From Bacteroidota bacterium (lineage in GTDB: Bacteria > Bacteroidota > Bacteroidia > Bacteroidales > FEN-979), in contig JAPLDF010000049.1 of the NCBI GenBank assembly GCA_026391835.1, positions 1-52,600 of the forward strand: 52,600 nt of DNA, given 5' to 3'. The position numbers and the translations under genes were made by a program. A model generated the notes under the pieces. The model saw nothing but the letters and a program-made list of their open reading frames with translations. It was not told the DNA's origin and did no database searches. Shown here piece after piece: positions 1-9,244 of the stretch (position 1 is its first letter; each line of letters starts with the position of its first letter).

Positions 1-34
1 CAAAAGAAACAGGAACTACTTTGGATGCTTTCAT

Positions 35-185
35 CTATTGCAGTTGGCTTCAGCCAACTGTTGATGGTTGATGCAATTCATGGGCTTTAGCCCCATTGTT
101 TGTTTTTCTTTTAGATGGGGCTAAAGCCCCAATGTTCATTGACCATCCCCCCTAAACAGTCAGCTAAAGCTGACTGCAATAAATA
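35..185. repeat. Cluster of REP-like hairpins
   Basis: Three kinds of short, near-perfect hairpin lie in the gene-free window start. Positions 41-60 have 9-bp arms and a 2-nt loop. Positions 82-94 and 117-130 each fold on a GGGCT/AGCCC core and are also inverted copies of each other. Positions 157-176 have 9-bp arms (CAGTCAGCT/AGCTGACTG) with an AA loop. The outer flanks, ATTGCAGT near 37 and ACTGCAAT near 173, are inverted too, so the block could fold as one nested structure. No coding signal is seen in 1-258. The form fits repetitive extragenic palindromes; a role as transcript terminator or mobile non-autonomous repeat is inference. Confidence 0.6.
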
Positions 186-258
186 GTTTTTCATCAGCGG
201 TCAACTATAGCAGGCTGCAATAAATAGTCCTTTATAATTTGGGCTGGCAGATTGGCTT

Positions 259-293
259 TCATTCGTCATTCGTAATTCGTAATTCGTAATTCA
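259..293. repeat. Heptamer tract ATTCGTA/ATTCGTC
   Basis: About five tandem 7-bp units (ATTCGTC, ATTCGTA x3 and a partial). On the minus strand the tract supplies the last ten codons and the TGA stop of the DUF1214 gene. It belongs to the same 7-bp family seen at 5369-5451, 13963-13989, 24215-24250, 25058-25192 and 36703-36737. Confidence 0.8.
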
Positions 294-1455
294 AAACCAC
301 CCTGCATGCCGGCTCCACCGCCACCGCCCCATCCGCAACCCGGTACCACCTCCACAGCATCGTACCTTCATGGTGCCCGCAGGTGTTGATCCAGTTGGGT
401 TTCCCGGGATCCCGGTGGGCGACAATCACTCGCACGGAGCCATCCGTCTCATAATGGGCGGAGGCCTTGTTGACACAGATGGTAAAATAGCGATAATCAA
501 GCGATTCCATCCAGTAATTGTTGAGCTGAAAATTCCAGGAATCGCAGTCGGGCGGGCGTACTTCGATTACCAGCGACTCGTTGCCGGCCAGCTTCCAGTA
601 ACTGTGATAATAGATGATGCTGGCATCGCCGCCTGCAGCATTCGAAACTTCAGGACTGAACAGCGGGAGCTGGTTGGTGTGCTTCTGAAACCCGTTGGCC
701 CATTTTGCAAACATCATGGAGGCCCCGGCAACGAACATGGAGGCGGTTTTCAGGCCTTCATCCATCATGGCCGGCGTTACCGGTCCGGGCGCCGTGCGGC
801 CGTCAAGATTTTCAATGGTCACCTCGGCAGGGGTTTCGGCAAAACGGTCAAGGAAGGTCTGGCGTACCATCACCATGGTTGTTGCGGGTTCGGTTTTCAG
901 CCAGTTCTTCCCACCGGGTGAACCACTCAGGATGATCTCAAAGCTGCCATCGGCCTCCAGTTGCAGGGCCGTATGTTCGAGCGCCCCGCAGGGTGCGAGT
1001 CCGCCGGTGGTTCCATAATTGCCATTCTGGGTGAAAAATCCGATGTAGTGCACCGAATTCCGCTTTCCCCGGATACGGTAGGTATATTGCCCGCTGATCT
1101 GGGCATTGAAATAGTAGTTGTCGGGGTTATCAGCACCAAGTTTCACTGTTTCATGGGCCATGCGCCGCAACACGGGGAAGGCCGGATCGCAATACTCCAC
1201 GAAAGCTTCGAGGCCTCCTCGGGTAAGGCGCGACAGGTACCGAACCCCTTCGGCCTGGTTGAAGGCATCGCGCGGGGCGCCCGGGTACATCAGGGAGGCG
1301 CCGGCAGATTTAAGGTTGTCGCAGAACTCTTCCCAGGCTTTGCCGGTAACAATGCGTTCGGCATGAATATCAGCCTCTGTTTTGCCCCGCAGCCACAGGC
1401 CGATGCGGCGGAAGCGTTTCAGCAACCCTAAAAAGAGAAACAGGAGTTTGCGCAT
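259..1455 (-). CDS. DUF1214 domain-containing protein
   Basis: A 398-residue protein. Its C-terminal third carries the pattern I associate with DUF1214: a Trp-rich segment (WNFQLNNYW), then dPG.PNWI.T.GH..G...WRWYR, around residues 310-375. No catalytic function is established for the family. The N-terminus has a short hydrophobic stretch (LLFLFLGLL) followed by basic residues, which could be a membrane anchor. It is transcribed divergently from the short-chain dehydrogenase at 1505, with 49 bp between the starts, which suggests a functional link. The last ten residues (NYELRITNDE) are encoded by an AT-rich 7-bp tandem repeat that also provides the stop codon, so the original C-terminus may have been elsewhere. 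Family assignment is fairly sure; function is unknown. Confidence 0.75.
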   Translation of the reverse strand: MRKLLFLFLGLLKRFRRIGLWLRGKTEADIHAERIVTGKAWEEFCDNLKSAGASLMYPGAPRDAFNQAEGVRYLSRLTRGGLEAFVEYCDPAFPVLRRMAHETVKLGADNPDNYYFNAQISGQYTYRIRGKRNSVHYIGFFTQNGNYGTTGGLAPCGALEHTALQLEADGSFEIILSGSPGGKNWLKTEPATTMVMVRQTFLDRFAETPAEVTIENLDGRTAPGPVTPAMMDEGLKTASMFVAGASMMFAKWANGFQKHTNQLPLFSPEVSNAAGGDASIIYYHSYWKLAGNESLVIEVRPPDCDSWNFQLNNYWMESLDYRYFTICVNKASAHYETDGSVRVIVAHRDPGKPNWINTCGHHEGTMLWRWYRVADGAVAVEPACRVVLNYELRITNDE

Positions 1456-1488
1456 GTTGAAAATTATTACCTATTATTGCAGCGTCGG

Positions 1489-1496
1489 CAAAGATA
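1489..1496 (-). promoter_or_regulatory. Putative -7 box for DUF1214 gene
   Basis: On the minus strand this reads TATCTTTG, an exact match to the Bacteroidota -7 element TAnnTTTG, 33 bp upstream of the start at 1455. No convincing TTTG -33 element is visible at the usual spacing. Confidence 0.35.
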
Positions 1497-1504
1497 GAAA
1501 AATC

Positions 1505-2308
1505 ATGGCTTCACTGAGGGAAAGATATGGCAACTGGGCGCTGGTGGCGGGTGCTGCAGAGGGAGTCGGCGAAGGTTTTACAAACACACTGGCAGCAAGC
1601 GGGATCAACATCATCCTGGCGGATGTAAACAAACCTGCTATGGCTGCGCTTGCTGAAAAGGTCAGGGAGAAATACCGTGTCGAAACCCTGGAAGTTACGG
1701 TTGACCTGGCGACCCCTGATGCCGCTGATCAGTGCATGCAGGCCGCCACGGCCAAAGATTGCCGGCTGATGGTCTATGTTGCCGCTTACAGCAAAGTAAG
1801 CCGTTTCACCGACCTGGCCCCCGCCGATCTCGACGGTTTTCTTGCCGTCAACACCTGTACCCCGCTCCATTTGGTTCACGGCTTTTCGAACCGGCTGATC
1901 TCCTCAAAAAAAACCGGCGGCATCCTGCTGGTATCCTCCCTGGCCGGTTTGATCGGTCCGCAGTATGTGGCCACCTATGCGGCGACAAAGTCGTTCGGCA
2001 TCAGGCTGACCGAGGCGCTTCACGAGGAGTTGAAAGGCAATGGCATCGACATCACCGTGTGCTGCGCCGGTACCGTTTCAACGCCAACCTACTGGGCAGG
2101 CAAACCGAGTTTTGAAAAGATGAAGCCACCTGTGATGCAGCCGGCCGATGTGGCCGCCTATGCGCTCGGAAAACTGGGGAGCAAAATCATCTGCATCCCC
2201 GGGCTGACCAACCGGTTGCAGTATTTTTTCCTGATGAACCTCATCCCCCGCCGCATTGCACGCCAGCTGGTGAACAGTGCCATGATCAAGATGTATGGCG
2301 CATTATAA
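1505..2308 (+). CDS. Short-chain dehydrogenase/reductase (SDR)
   Basis: A 267-residue SDR-family NAD(P)-dependent oxidoreductase. The Rossmann cofactor motif appears at residues 14-20 as GAAEGVG, a variant of TGxxxGxG. The catalytic Ser lies in VSSLAGL and the YxxxK pair in YAATKSFG. Length is typical of classical SDRs. The substrate cannot be told; the family covers steroids, sugars, fatty-acyl and other alcohols. The ATG at 1505 is chosen because it places the first beta strand (WALVAGA) a few residues from the start; an upstream in-frame start at 1382 would lie inside the divergent DUF1214 gene. The C-terminal tail is hydrophobic and basic (FFLMNLIPRRIARQLV), hinting at membrane contact. 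Confidence 0.85.
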   Translation: MASLRERYGNWALVAGAAEGVGEGFTNTLAASGINIILADVNKPAMAALAEKVREKYRVETLEVTVDLATPDAADQCMQAATAKDCRLMVYVAAYSKVSRFTDLAPADLDGFLAVNTCTPLHLVHGFSNRLISSKKTGGILLVSSLAGLIGPQYVATYAATKSFGIRLTEALHEELKGNGIDITVCCAGTVSTPTYWAGKPSFEKMKPPVMQPADVAAYALGKLGSKIICIPGLTNRLQYFFLMNLIPRRIARQLVNSAMIKMYGAL

Positions 2309-2375
2309 AACGCGGATCAGATCTAAAAACCAATATGGTAAAATGGTAAAAATCCAGGTAATATTGCCATGGATA

Positions 2376-2407
2376 TTGAATATTAATCCGATATTTTTGT
2401 ATATTTG
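2376..2407 (+). promoter_or_regulatory. Bacteroidota-type promoter of DUF4143 ATPase gene
   Basis: TTG at 2376-2378, a 21-bp spacer, then TATATTTG at 2400-2407, an exact TAnnTTTG -7 box. Transcription would start near 2414, which excludes the GTG at 2407 as translation start and supports the ATG at 2437. Confidence 0.5.
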
Positions 2408-2436
2408 TGGGTAATATCGGGTTAAATTATCGGAAC

Positions 2437-3813
2437 ATGATACGCCGGAATATTCTCAACGGGTTATTGGACCATCTGAAGGAGCCTGAAATCACTTTGA
2501 TCACAGGGCCGCGCCAGGTCGGGAAAACAACCCTGATGCATGAGCTGGCTAAAAAGCTTCGTGAGGATGGACATCCCTCCCTTTTCCTGCATCTCGACAA
2601 TGAAGCTGACAGCCTGGTGCTCGCCTCACAGGCCTCTCTCATCCAAAGGATCCGGTCTGTATCCGCAATCGGGAAAGTCTTTGTATTCATCGATGAAATT
2701 CAACTGAAAGAGAATGCCGGCTTTTTCATGAAGGGTTTGTATGACATGCAACTGCCGGTCAAATTTATACTTTCCGGCTCCGGGAGTATGGAGTTGCGCG
2801 CCAGCATCCAGGAATCAATGGCAGGAAGGAAGAGGGTATTTGAGGTGATGCCGGTGAATTTTTTCGAATTTGCCGATTACCGGACCCATTATTTACATAC
2901 TGATCGCCTGAATTCATATTTAATGGAAGATTTCCAGACGTCACTGGCATTGTTGAACGAATACCTGAACTTTGGAGGATATCCGCGGGTGATCATGGCC
3001 TCCACGATCCATGAAAAGATGGATGTGATCAACGAGATCTACCAGTCCTATATGACAAAGGACATTCAGAACCTGTTGAAGGGACATGGCCCTGAAGTAT
3101 ATGGCCGCATGATCTGCCTGCTGGCAGCCCAGACGGGCGGGATGGTCAATCTCTCAACCCTTTCGAACGAGACCAGGGCCGCCCAGCCAACAATCCAGAA
3201 ATATCTCTGGTATGCCGGGCGCACCTGGTTTCTCAAGATGATCCCGCCATTGCATGGCAACAGGATCAAGGAGATCACCAAATCCCCTGTGGTTTACTTC
3301 GTTGATCACGGGATGCGGAACTTTTCCATCCGGATGTTCGGCAATGTCCACAACCACCGAGATTATGGTTTTGTGTTCCAAAACCTCGTATGCACCCTCT
3401 TGCTGGACACGCTTCAACGCCACATTTACGATCTTCATTTCTGGCGGACCATCAACAAGGCAGAGGTTGATTTTGTGATCGACCGGTATGAAAACCCATT
3501 GCCGGTAGAAGTAAAATATGCTTCCCTGCAAAAACCGGAGGTCACCCGGTCGTTGCGCAGTTTTATAGATCATTACCACCCGACGGATGCATGGGTCATC
3601 AACCTCTCTTATTCAGGAAAGTTGTTGCTGGACAAAACCGCGGTTCACTTCATCCCTTTCTTCCGGATCCAGCATTACCTTGATGACCTCAGGACCGAAC
3701 CCGAGCGCCTTTTCCGGATCTCGGAGAAAGAGGTGGTGTACCGGCTGATGCAGCCACCAGGTACAGGCCGGATGAAAAAAAAGGGGCTTTACAGCAAAGG
3801 GGCTCCTGATTGA
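2437..3813 (+). CDS. AAA-family ATPase with DUF4143
   Basis: A 458-residue protein of the AAA_14/DUF4143 family common in Bacteroidota. The Walker A motif GPRQVGKTT lies near residue 24 and Walker B VFIDEIQ near residue 85, followed by a sensor-like SGSGSMEL. The C-terminal DUF4143 part ends in a nuclease-like motif, EVDFVID...LPVEVKYA, which resembles PD-(D/E)XK active-site spacing. The biological role of the family is unknown; defence or mobile-element roles have been suggested for relatives. It appears monocistronic, with its own promoter-like sequence. The last residues (GRMKKKGLYSKGAPD) are low in complexity. The ATG at 2437 is preferred over the GTG at 2407, which overlaps the -7 box. 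Confidence 0.85.
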   Translation: MIRRNILNGLLDHLKEPEITLITGPRQVGKTTLMHELAKKLREDGHPSLFLHLDNEADSLVLASQASLIQRIRSVSAIGKVFVFIDEIQLKENAGFFMKGLYDMQLPVKFILSGSGSMELRASIQESMAGRKRVFEVMPVNFFEFADYRTHYLHTDRLNSYLMEDFQTSLALLNEYLNFGGYPRVIMASTIHEKMDVINEIYQSYMTKDIQNLLKGHGPEVYGRMICLLAAQTGGMVNLSTLSNETRAAQPTIQKYLWYAGRTWFLKMIPPLHGNRIKEITKSPVVYFVDHGMRNFSIRMFGNVHNHRDYGFVFQNLVCTLLLDTLQRHIYDLHFWRTINKAEVDFVIDRYENPLPVEVKYASLQKPEVTRSLRSFIDHYHPTDAWVINLSYSGKLLLDKTAVHFIPFFRIQHYLDDLRTEPERLFRISEKEVVYRLMQPPGTGRMKKKGLYSKGAPD

Positions 3814-3819
3814 CAGATT

Positions 3820-3851
3820 TTTGCAAACAGGTCAGGATCATGCTATCTTTA
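3820..3851 (+). promoter_or_regulatory. Bacteroidota-type promoter of T9SS protein gene
   Basis: TTTG at 3820-3823, a 20-bp spacer and TATCTTTA at 3844-3851 (7 of 8 match to TAnnTTTG). Located 50 bp upstream of the ATG at 3901. Confidence 0.5.
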
Positions 3852-3900
3852 CCCCATAATTTCCATCCCGTTCTTATGCACTTATATAATCATCCCAGCC

Positions 3901-5352
3901 ATGAAACAGAATTACAACATGCCTTTCATCGTGTTTATGATGATAATGGCAACCATTTCCGGGCCATCCCGCGGACAGGCTACGAGGCCTGACAACAACC
4001 TATACACACTGTATCCCCCGCTCAACTTTGCCGGGAGCATGGTGGAGTGCAGCAGTTACCTGCACTGGCAAAAACCCCAGCTCCCCGGCGGCAACACCCC
4101 GGCAGGACTTGCCGGGTACTATCTCTACCGGGATGGCGCACTCTGCCATTATATCTCCGGCAGCGACACCCTCAATTTTTATGATTACGACATTGAATAT
4201 GGGATTCACGCCTATACGATCACAGCCAACTATGACCTTACGACCTACGGGGTGCCCGGTCAGTTCGGGGAATCCCCGCCGGCAGGCCCCATCAGCATGA
4301 TCCAGAACTGTGACATCACCCTCCCCTTCTATGAACTATGGGACGCGGGAACCTTTGCTTTTCAAAACTGGCGGTTTGTACCCGGCCAGGGCAACTGGTC
4401 CATGGATGTTACCCAGGGGAATCCCTTGCCTGCGGTAGTTTTTACAGGCATTCCGGCTACAGAAGATTACGAGGTGACGATGATGACCCCTTCCATGCCC
4501 GGCGGGCCATGGATCTGCGCCACCATGTACTTTGAGTTTGATTACAAGCTTGCCGATATCAGCGCCGACGGCACACAAAAAATGGTGGTGGAATATTTCA
4601 TTGACAACACCTGGTTCCAAGCCACCGAGCTGACAAACCAGGGATCGACCGGCTGGATCCACGAGAAGCTGAACATTTCCCAGGTTATTGGCAAGAGATT
4701 CAAAGTTGGGTTTAAGGCGAAAGGCACCCTCAGCAATAAAATATCAAGCTGGGCCATCGACAACATAAAGATATCACCGGTTTGCAAGGGTCCGGCCGGG
4801 TGCAGTTTTACCAGGACGGGCAACGTCGTTCAACTCTCCTGGCAACATCCTCTCTGCGACAGCCTCCAGGTGGTAAACGGTTACAATGTTTACCGGACCA
4901 GCGAATATGGCACGCCACCCTACACAAAATTAAATACATCCGTGATCACAGGTTTGTCGTATACCGACGTGGTCACCTCCGCCATTCCCAACGGGATTTT
5001 CAGGTATTACGTTACCGATCTCCAGAAGGCGCCCCCACCGGACAATACCGTTTTATGCGAAGCCGCGGGAGATACGCTGGTGGTGGATTTTTCCCTGGGA
5101 ATCGATGTACAAGGCACGCCCGGCCTCCTCATCTACCTGAACCAGGCAACAGGCCGGGTTGTTGTAAAAAGCAACAGCCCCGTTGAATCCTGTGAAATAT
5201 TCAACATCCTGGGCCGGACCAGGCTAACCTTCTCCCCTGAAAAACGCACTGAGTTCACCATCCCGGCAGCCGGGCTGGAAAATGGCGTTTATATGGTAAG
5301 GATCAAAAATGCAAATGGAAACTTTGTCAGGAAAGTTGCGGTGGGGAATTAG
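3901..5352 (+). CDS. T9SS-secreted protein, choice-of-anchor J / FN3
   Basis: A 483-residue exported protein. An N-terminal signal peptide (about residues 1-25, hydrophobic core FIVFMMIMATIS) precedes a fibronectin-III-like stretch. A jelly-roll segment of the choice-of-anchor J type follows at about 140-300 (FYELWDAG, FQNWRF, WAIDNIKI). A second FN3-like module is around 305-385. The last 80 residues form a type A T9SS sorting domain (VESCEIFNILGR ... GLENGVYMVRIKN ... KVAVGN), which directs transport across the outer membrane and anchoring or release. Ligand or enzyme activity is not evident. It stands alone behind a promoter-like sequence and converges on the citrate synthase gene. Confidence 0.85.
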   Translation: MKQNYNMPFIVFMMIMATISGPSRGQATRPDNNLYTLYPPLNFAGSMVECSSYLHWQKPQLPGGNTPAGLAGYYLYRDGALCHYISGSDTLNFYDYDIEYGIHAYTITANYDLTTYGVPGQFGESPPAGPISMIQNCDITLPFYELWDAGTFAFQNWRFVPGQGNWSMDVTQGNPLPAVVFTGIPATEDYEVTMMTPSMPGGPWICATMYFEFDYKLADISADGTQKMVVEYFIDNTWFQATELTNQGSTGWIHEKLNISQVIGKRFKVGFKAKGTLSNKISSWAIDNIKISPVCKGPAGCSFTRTGNVVQLSWQHPLCDSLQVVNGYNVYRTSEYGTPPYTKLNTSVITGLSYTDVVTSAIPNGIFRYYVTDLQKAPPPDNTVLCEAAGDTLVVDFSLGIDVQGTPGLLIYLNQATGRVVVKSNSPVESCEIFNILGRTRLTFSPEKRTEFTIPAAGLENGVYMVRIKNANGNFVRKVAVGN

Positions 5353-5368
5353 TTTGATTTATTATAAA

Positions 5369-5451
5369 ACGATTTACGATTTACGAATGACGATTTACGA
5401 ATGCCAGCTAGCACACTTTAATCGTAAATCGTAAATCGTAATTCGTAAATT
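5369..5451. terminator. Heptamer inverted repeat between convergent genes
   Basis: Five direct 7-bp units (ACGATTT/ACGAATG) at 5369-5403 are followed, after a short spacer, by their inverted copies (AATCGTA x3, ATTCGTA) at 5421-5448. The arms can pair in several registers to give a long AT-rich stem. The position between the convergent ends of the T9SS protein gene (5352) and citrate synthase gene (5467) suggests a bidirectional terminator; this is inference. Confidence 0.55.
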
Positions 5452-5466
5452 TTCAGATTATTTCTA

Positions 5467-6813
5467 CTAGCGTTCTTCAAGTGGAATATAGTTCCTCGGC
5501 GGTTCCACCGTCTTATATGCCGGGCGGATAATTCTTCTTCCGCTGATCATCTCTTCAAGGCGGTGGGCGCACCATCCGCTGACGCGGGAGATGGCAAACA
5601 ACGGCGTGTAAAGTTCCTTAGGGATCTTGAGGCATTCATATACGAACCCGGAATAGAAATCGACGTTGGGGGAGATCAGTTTGTCCTGGGTGCCTTTGAA
5701 TTCATAAAAGATCCCAGGCCCGATGCGTTCGATGGACTCGTACAGCGCCATTTCATCTTCACGGCCTTTTTCGATGGAGAGCAAACGGGCTTTTTCCTTC
5801 AGCAGGATGGCCCTCGGGTCGGAAACCGTATACACGGCATGTCCGAAACCATAGATCAGTCCGGTTTTGTCGTGAGCTTCCTTCCGGGTGATCTTGCGCA
5901 GATATTCGGCAACCTCATCATCGTTGGCCCAGTTTTTCACATTGGCCTTGATATTTTCCATCATATCCATCACCTGCAGGTTGGCACCGCCGTGCAAGGG
6001 TCCTTTCAGCGAGCCAATGGCAGCAACGATAGCCGAATAGGTGTCGGTGCCGCTTGAGCTTACCACGCGGGTGGTGAAGGTGGAGTTGTTACCCCCGCTG
6101 TGCTCAGCATGCAGCACCAGCGAAAGGTCAAGGAGTTCGGCCTCGAGCGCGGTGTAGTCATTTCCCTTCAGCATGTAGAGGAAATTGGCCGCCGTGCTTA
6201 ATTTTTTATCGGGATACCGCACCGTGAGCGTGTCATAATAGATCAGGTGGCGCATGGAATGGTATGAATAAACCGCGATGGTCGATATCTTCGCGATCAG
6301 GCTGATGGACTGCCTCAGGATGTTTTCAACAGAGGTGTCGTCGGCCTTTTCATCGAGGGTATACAAGGCGAGGATCGACCGTGCAAGCATGTTCATGATA
6401 TCCTTGCCTTTCATGGTGAGGATCATGTCGCGGTTGAAATTTTCGGGCAGGGCACGCAGTTCGGCCAGCCCGTCGGAGAACTTGTCGAGTTCATCCTTTT
6501 GGGGAAGTCGCCCGAACAGCAGCAGGAACACGGTTTCATCAAAGCCCGGCCGTTTTGCAGCCTGGCACCCGTGCACCAGGTCGCGGATGTCGATGCCGCG
6601 GTAGATCAGTTTGCCGTCGATGGCTTCGAGCACGCCGTTGATCTTTTCGTACCCCACCACGCTGCCGACACGGGTCAGCCCGACAAGTACGCCGGTGTGA
6701 TCGGCATTGCGCAGCCCCCGTTTTACATCAAATTGTTTGAATAAACTCTCTTCTATGGTACAGGATTCTTCTGTCAGTTTAGCCAGGTCCTGAAGGAATT
6801 CAGCGATTATCAT
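5467..6813 (-). CDS. gltA: Citrate synthase
   Basis: A 448-residue citrate synthase, the cytoplasmic enzyme condensing acetyl-CoA and oxaloacetate at TCA-cycle entry. Catalytic residues fall in the expected motifs: His in GPLHGGAN (about residue 275), His in GFGHAVY (about 325) and Asp in NVDFYSG (about 383). A further signature is HAEHSGGNNSTF. It lies 10 bp downstream of the aconitase gene on the same strand, so the two first TCA enzymes are probably co-transcribed. The N-terminus is longer than in the shortest bacterial enzymes. A 2-methylcitrate synthase cannot be excluded from sequence alone, but pairing with aconitase favours citrate synthase. Confidence 0.95.
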   Translation of the reverse strand: MIIAEFLQDLAKLTEESCTIEESLFKQFDVKRGLRNADHTGVLVGLTRVGSVVGYEKINGVLEAIDGKLIYRGIDIRDLVHGCQAAKRPGFDETVFLLLFGRLPQKDELDKFSDGLAELRALPENFNRDMILTMKGKDIMNMLARSILALYTLDEKADDTSVENILRQSISLIAKISTIAVYSYHSMRHLIYYDTLTVRYPDKKLSTAANFLYMLKGNDYTALEAELLDLSLVLHAEHSGGNNSTFTTRVVSSSGTDTYSAIVAAIGSLKGPLHGGANLQVMDMMENIKANVKNWANDDEVAEYLRKITRKEAHDKTGLIYGFGHAVYTVSDPRAILLKEKARLLSIEKGREDEMALYESIERIGPGIFYEFKGTQDKLISPNVDFYSGFVYECLKIPKELYTPLFAISRVSGWCAHRLEEMISGRRIIRPAYKTVEPPRNYIPLEER

Positions 6814-6823
6814 ATGTTTCGGA

Positions 6824-9079
6824 TTAAAGGGTTTTCATGTAATTGAGGGCGCTGCCTGCCTTGAACCAGTGGATCTGCAGGTCGCTGTAACTGTGGTTGA
6901 TTGCAAATTCTTCGTGTGTGCCGTCGGCATGCCGGAGGGTCAATGACAGGGGCGTCCCCGGCCGGAAAGTCTCCAGTCCGCCGAGATCGAACAAATCGTC
7001 TTCTCTGATCTTCAGGTAATCTTCGGGACTGGCGAAGGTAAGGGCCAGCATCCCCTGTTTTTTCAGGTTGGTTTCATGGATGCGGGCGAACGACTTCACC
7101 AGCACCACCCGCACGCCAAGATGGCGCGGCTCCATGGCCGCATGTTCGCGGGAGGAACCTTCGCCGTAGTTTTCATCACCGATGATGATAGAGGGGATTC
7201 CTTCGGATTTAAAGAGGCGGGCGGTTTGGGAAACCGCCCTTACGAGGCCGTCGGGGCCTTTGACGGCGTTCGTCTTTTCGTTGAAGAAGTTGACGGCACC
7301 CATCAGGAGGTTGTTCGAGATGTTGTCGAGATGCCCGCGGAATTTCAGCCAGGGGCCCGCCATCGAGATATGATCGGTGGTGCATTTCCCTTTTGCCTTG
7401 ATCAGCAGGCGCATCCCGGTCAGGTCTTTTCCATCCCACGGGGCAAACGGCTCAAGGAGTTGCAGCCTGTCGGAACCGGGACTGACGCTGACCGTAATGG
7501 CGGAACCATTTTCAGGGGGCGCAAGGTAGCCGGCATCTTTCACCTCAAACCCATTGAGCGGAAGTTCCTCGCCATGGGGCTCATCCAGTTTCACCTGCTG
7601 TCCCGACTCATTGACCAGAAAATCAGTGAGTGGATTGAACAGGAGACTTCCTGCCAATGTGAGCGCCGTGACTATTTCGGGTGAGGCAATGAAGCTGTGT
7701 GTTCCGGCATTGCCATCGTTTCGTTTGGCAAAGTTCCGGTTGAATGAGTTCAGGATGGAGTTCTTGCGGTCGGGGTTGTCCATTTTCCGCGACCACTGCC
7801 CGATGCAGGGGCCGCAGGCATTGGCCATGATCACCCCGCCGATGTTGTTGAACACCTCCAGCAGCCCGTCGCGTTCGCAGGTATAGCGGATCTGCTCGGA
7901 GCCGGGGGTGACGACGAATTCAGCCTTCACCATTAACTTCTTCTCACCGGCCTGTTTTGCCACTGAGGCCGACCGTGAGATGTCTTCATAGGAGGAGTTG
8001 GTGCAGGAACCGATCAGTCCCACTTCCAGTGTTTCGGGGTAGTTGTTTTCCTGTACGAACGCTTTGAATTCAGAGATCGGATGTGCGATATCCGGCGAGA
8101 AGGGCCCATTGATGTAAGGCTCTACTTCCGAAAGATTGATCCTGATAAACTGATCGTAATACAATTCAGGATTTGCCCTGACCTCTGCATCCGGTGCAAG
8201 GTAACCGGCATAATTGTCTGCCAGTGCGGCCACTTCGGCACGCCCGGTGGCCTCCAGGTAGGCCTTCATTTTTGCATCATAGGTAAAGAGCGAACAGGTG
8301 GCACCGATTTCGGCGCCCATGTTGCAGATGGTTCCCTTGCCGGTACAGGAGAGGGATTCAGCTCCCTCGCCAAAATATTCCACGATGTATCCTGTGCCGC
8401 CCTTGACGGTAAGAATTCCGGCAATTTTCAGGATCACATCCTTGGCTGAAGCCCAGCCACTCAGTTTACCGGTAAGTTCAATTCCCAGGATCTTGGGCAT
8501 CTTGAGTTCCAGCGGCATGCCCGACATTACATCCACGGCATCGGCCCCGCCAACCCCGATGGCAACCATGCCAAGTCCCCCGGCATTGGGTGTATGCGAA
8601 TCGGTACCGATCATCATGCCACCCGGGAAGGCATAGTTTTCAAATATCACCTGGTGGATGATCCCTGCTCCCGGCTTCCAGAACCCGATCCCGTACCTGG
8701 CCGACACTGTCTCCAGGAAATTGTAAACCTCCTTGTTTTGGACCATTGCCGTTGCGAGGTCGGTTTTAACGCCAAGCTGTGCCTGGATGAGGTGGTCGCA
8801 GTGGACGGTGGAGGGGACGGCGGCACTGTCGCGGCCGGCGGTCATAAATTGCAGGAGGGCCATCTGAGCGGTGGCATCCTGCATGGCTACCCGGTCGGGC
8901 AGAAAATTGACATAATCCACCCCACGGTGGTATGGTTCGGATGGATTCAGATCGAATAAATGGCCATAAAGTATCTTTTCAGTCAGGGTCAATGGCTTGT
9001 CAAGCAGCTCTTTTGCATGGGAAACACCCCTGGATATTTTTTCGTAAGTACTATGTATTAATTTAGTATTCAGCAACAT
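6824..9079 (-). CDS. acnA: Aconitate hydratase
   Basis: A 751-residue aconitase of the mitochondrial-type/AcnA-like family, converting citrate to isocitrate via cis-aconitate with a 4Fe-4S cluster. The cluster cysteines are in [11 protein letters not shown] (near residue 355) and [10 protein letters not shown] (near 420). The N-terminal part has the [13 protein letters not shown] and STVHCDHL signatures. The C-terminal swivel domain has [15 protein letters not shown], which contributes substrate-binding Ser/Arg. It is the first gene of an apparent operon with citrate synthase. The minus-strand TAATTTTG at 9160-9153 upstream matches a -7 box but lacks a clear -33 partner. Confidence 0.95.
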   Translation of the reverse strand: MLLNTKLIHSTYEKISRGVSHAKELLDKPLTLTEKILYGHLFDLNPSEPYHRGVDYVNFLPDRVAMQDATAQMALLQFMTAGRDSAAVPSTVHCDHLIQAQLGVKTDLATAMVQNKEVYNFLETVSARYGIGFWKPGAGIIHQVIFENYAFPGGMMIGTDSHTPNAGGLGMVAIGVGGADAVDVMSGMPLELKMPKILGIELTGKLSGWASAKDVILKIAGILTVKGGTGYIVEYFGEGAESLSCTGKGTICNMGAEIGATCSLFTYDAKMKAYLEATGRAEVAALADNYAGYLAPDAEVRANPELYYDQFIRINLSEVEPYINGPFSPDIAHPISEFKAFVQENNYPETLEVGLIGSCTNSSYEDISRSASVAKQAGEKKLMVKAEFVVTPGSEQIRYTCERDGLLEVFNNIGGVIMANACGPCIGQWSRKMDNPDRKNSILNSFNRNFAKRNDGNAGTHSFIASPEIVTALTLAGSLLFNPLTDFLVNESGQQVKLDEPHGEELPLNGFEVKDAGYLAPPENGSAITVSVSPGSDRLQLLEPFAPWDGKDLTGMRLLIKAKGKCTTDHISMAGPWLKFRGHLDNISNNLLMGAVNFFNEKTNAVKGPDGLVRAVSQTARLFKSEGIPSIIIGDENYGEGSSREHAAMEPRHLGVRVVLVKSFARIHETNLKKQGMLALTFASPEDYLKIREDDLFDLGGLETFRPGTPLSLTLRHADGTHEEFAINHSYSDLQIHWFKAGSALNYMKTL

Positions 9080-9173
9080 AAAACAAATTATTTGACTTGT
9101 AACTTAATGATATATTTAGAAGCGTAAATGTAACATTTTATTTTTAACGGGACAAAATTACAAAAGGAAAAAA

Positions 9174-9204
9174 TTGGATTGGTGACCTCCTTTTTTTATT
9201 TTTG
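9174..9204 (+). promoter_or_regulatory. Bacteroidota-type promoter of AI-2E transporter gene
   Basis: TTGG at 9174-9177, a 19-bp spacer and TATTTTTG at 9197-9204 (exact TAnnTTTG). It sits 41 bp before the ATG at 9245 and supports that start over the GTG at 9179. Confidence 0.55.
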
Positions 9205-9244
9205 CAATAAAGAAAATAAGAATCAACCATTCATCCGACACCAA

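Noticed and set aside
7076-7684. Long plus-strand open frame opposite the aconitase gene
   Set aside because: It is the mirror of a strongly conserved aconitase coding region and shows no domain of its own.
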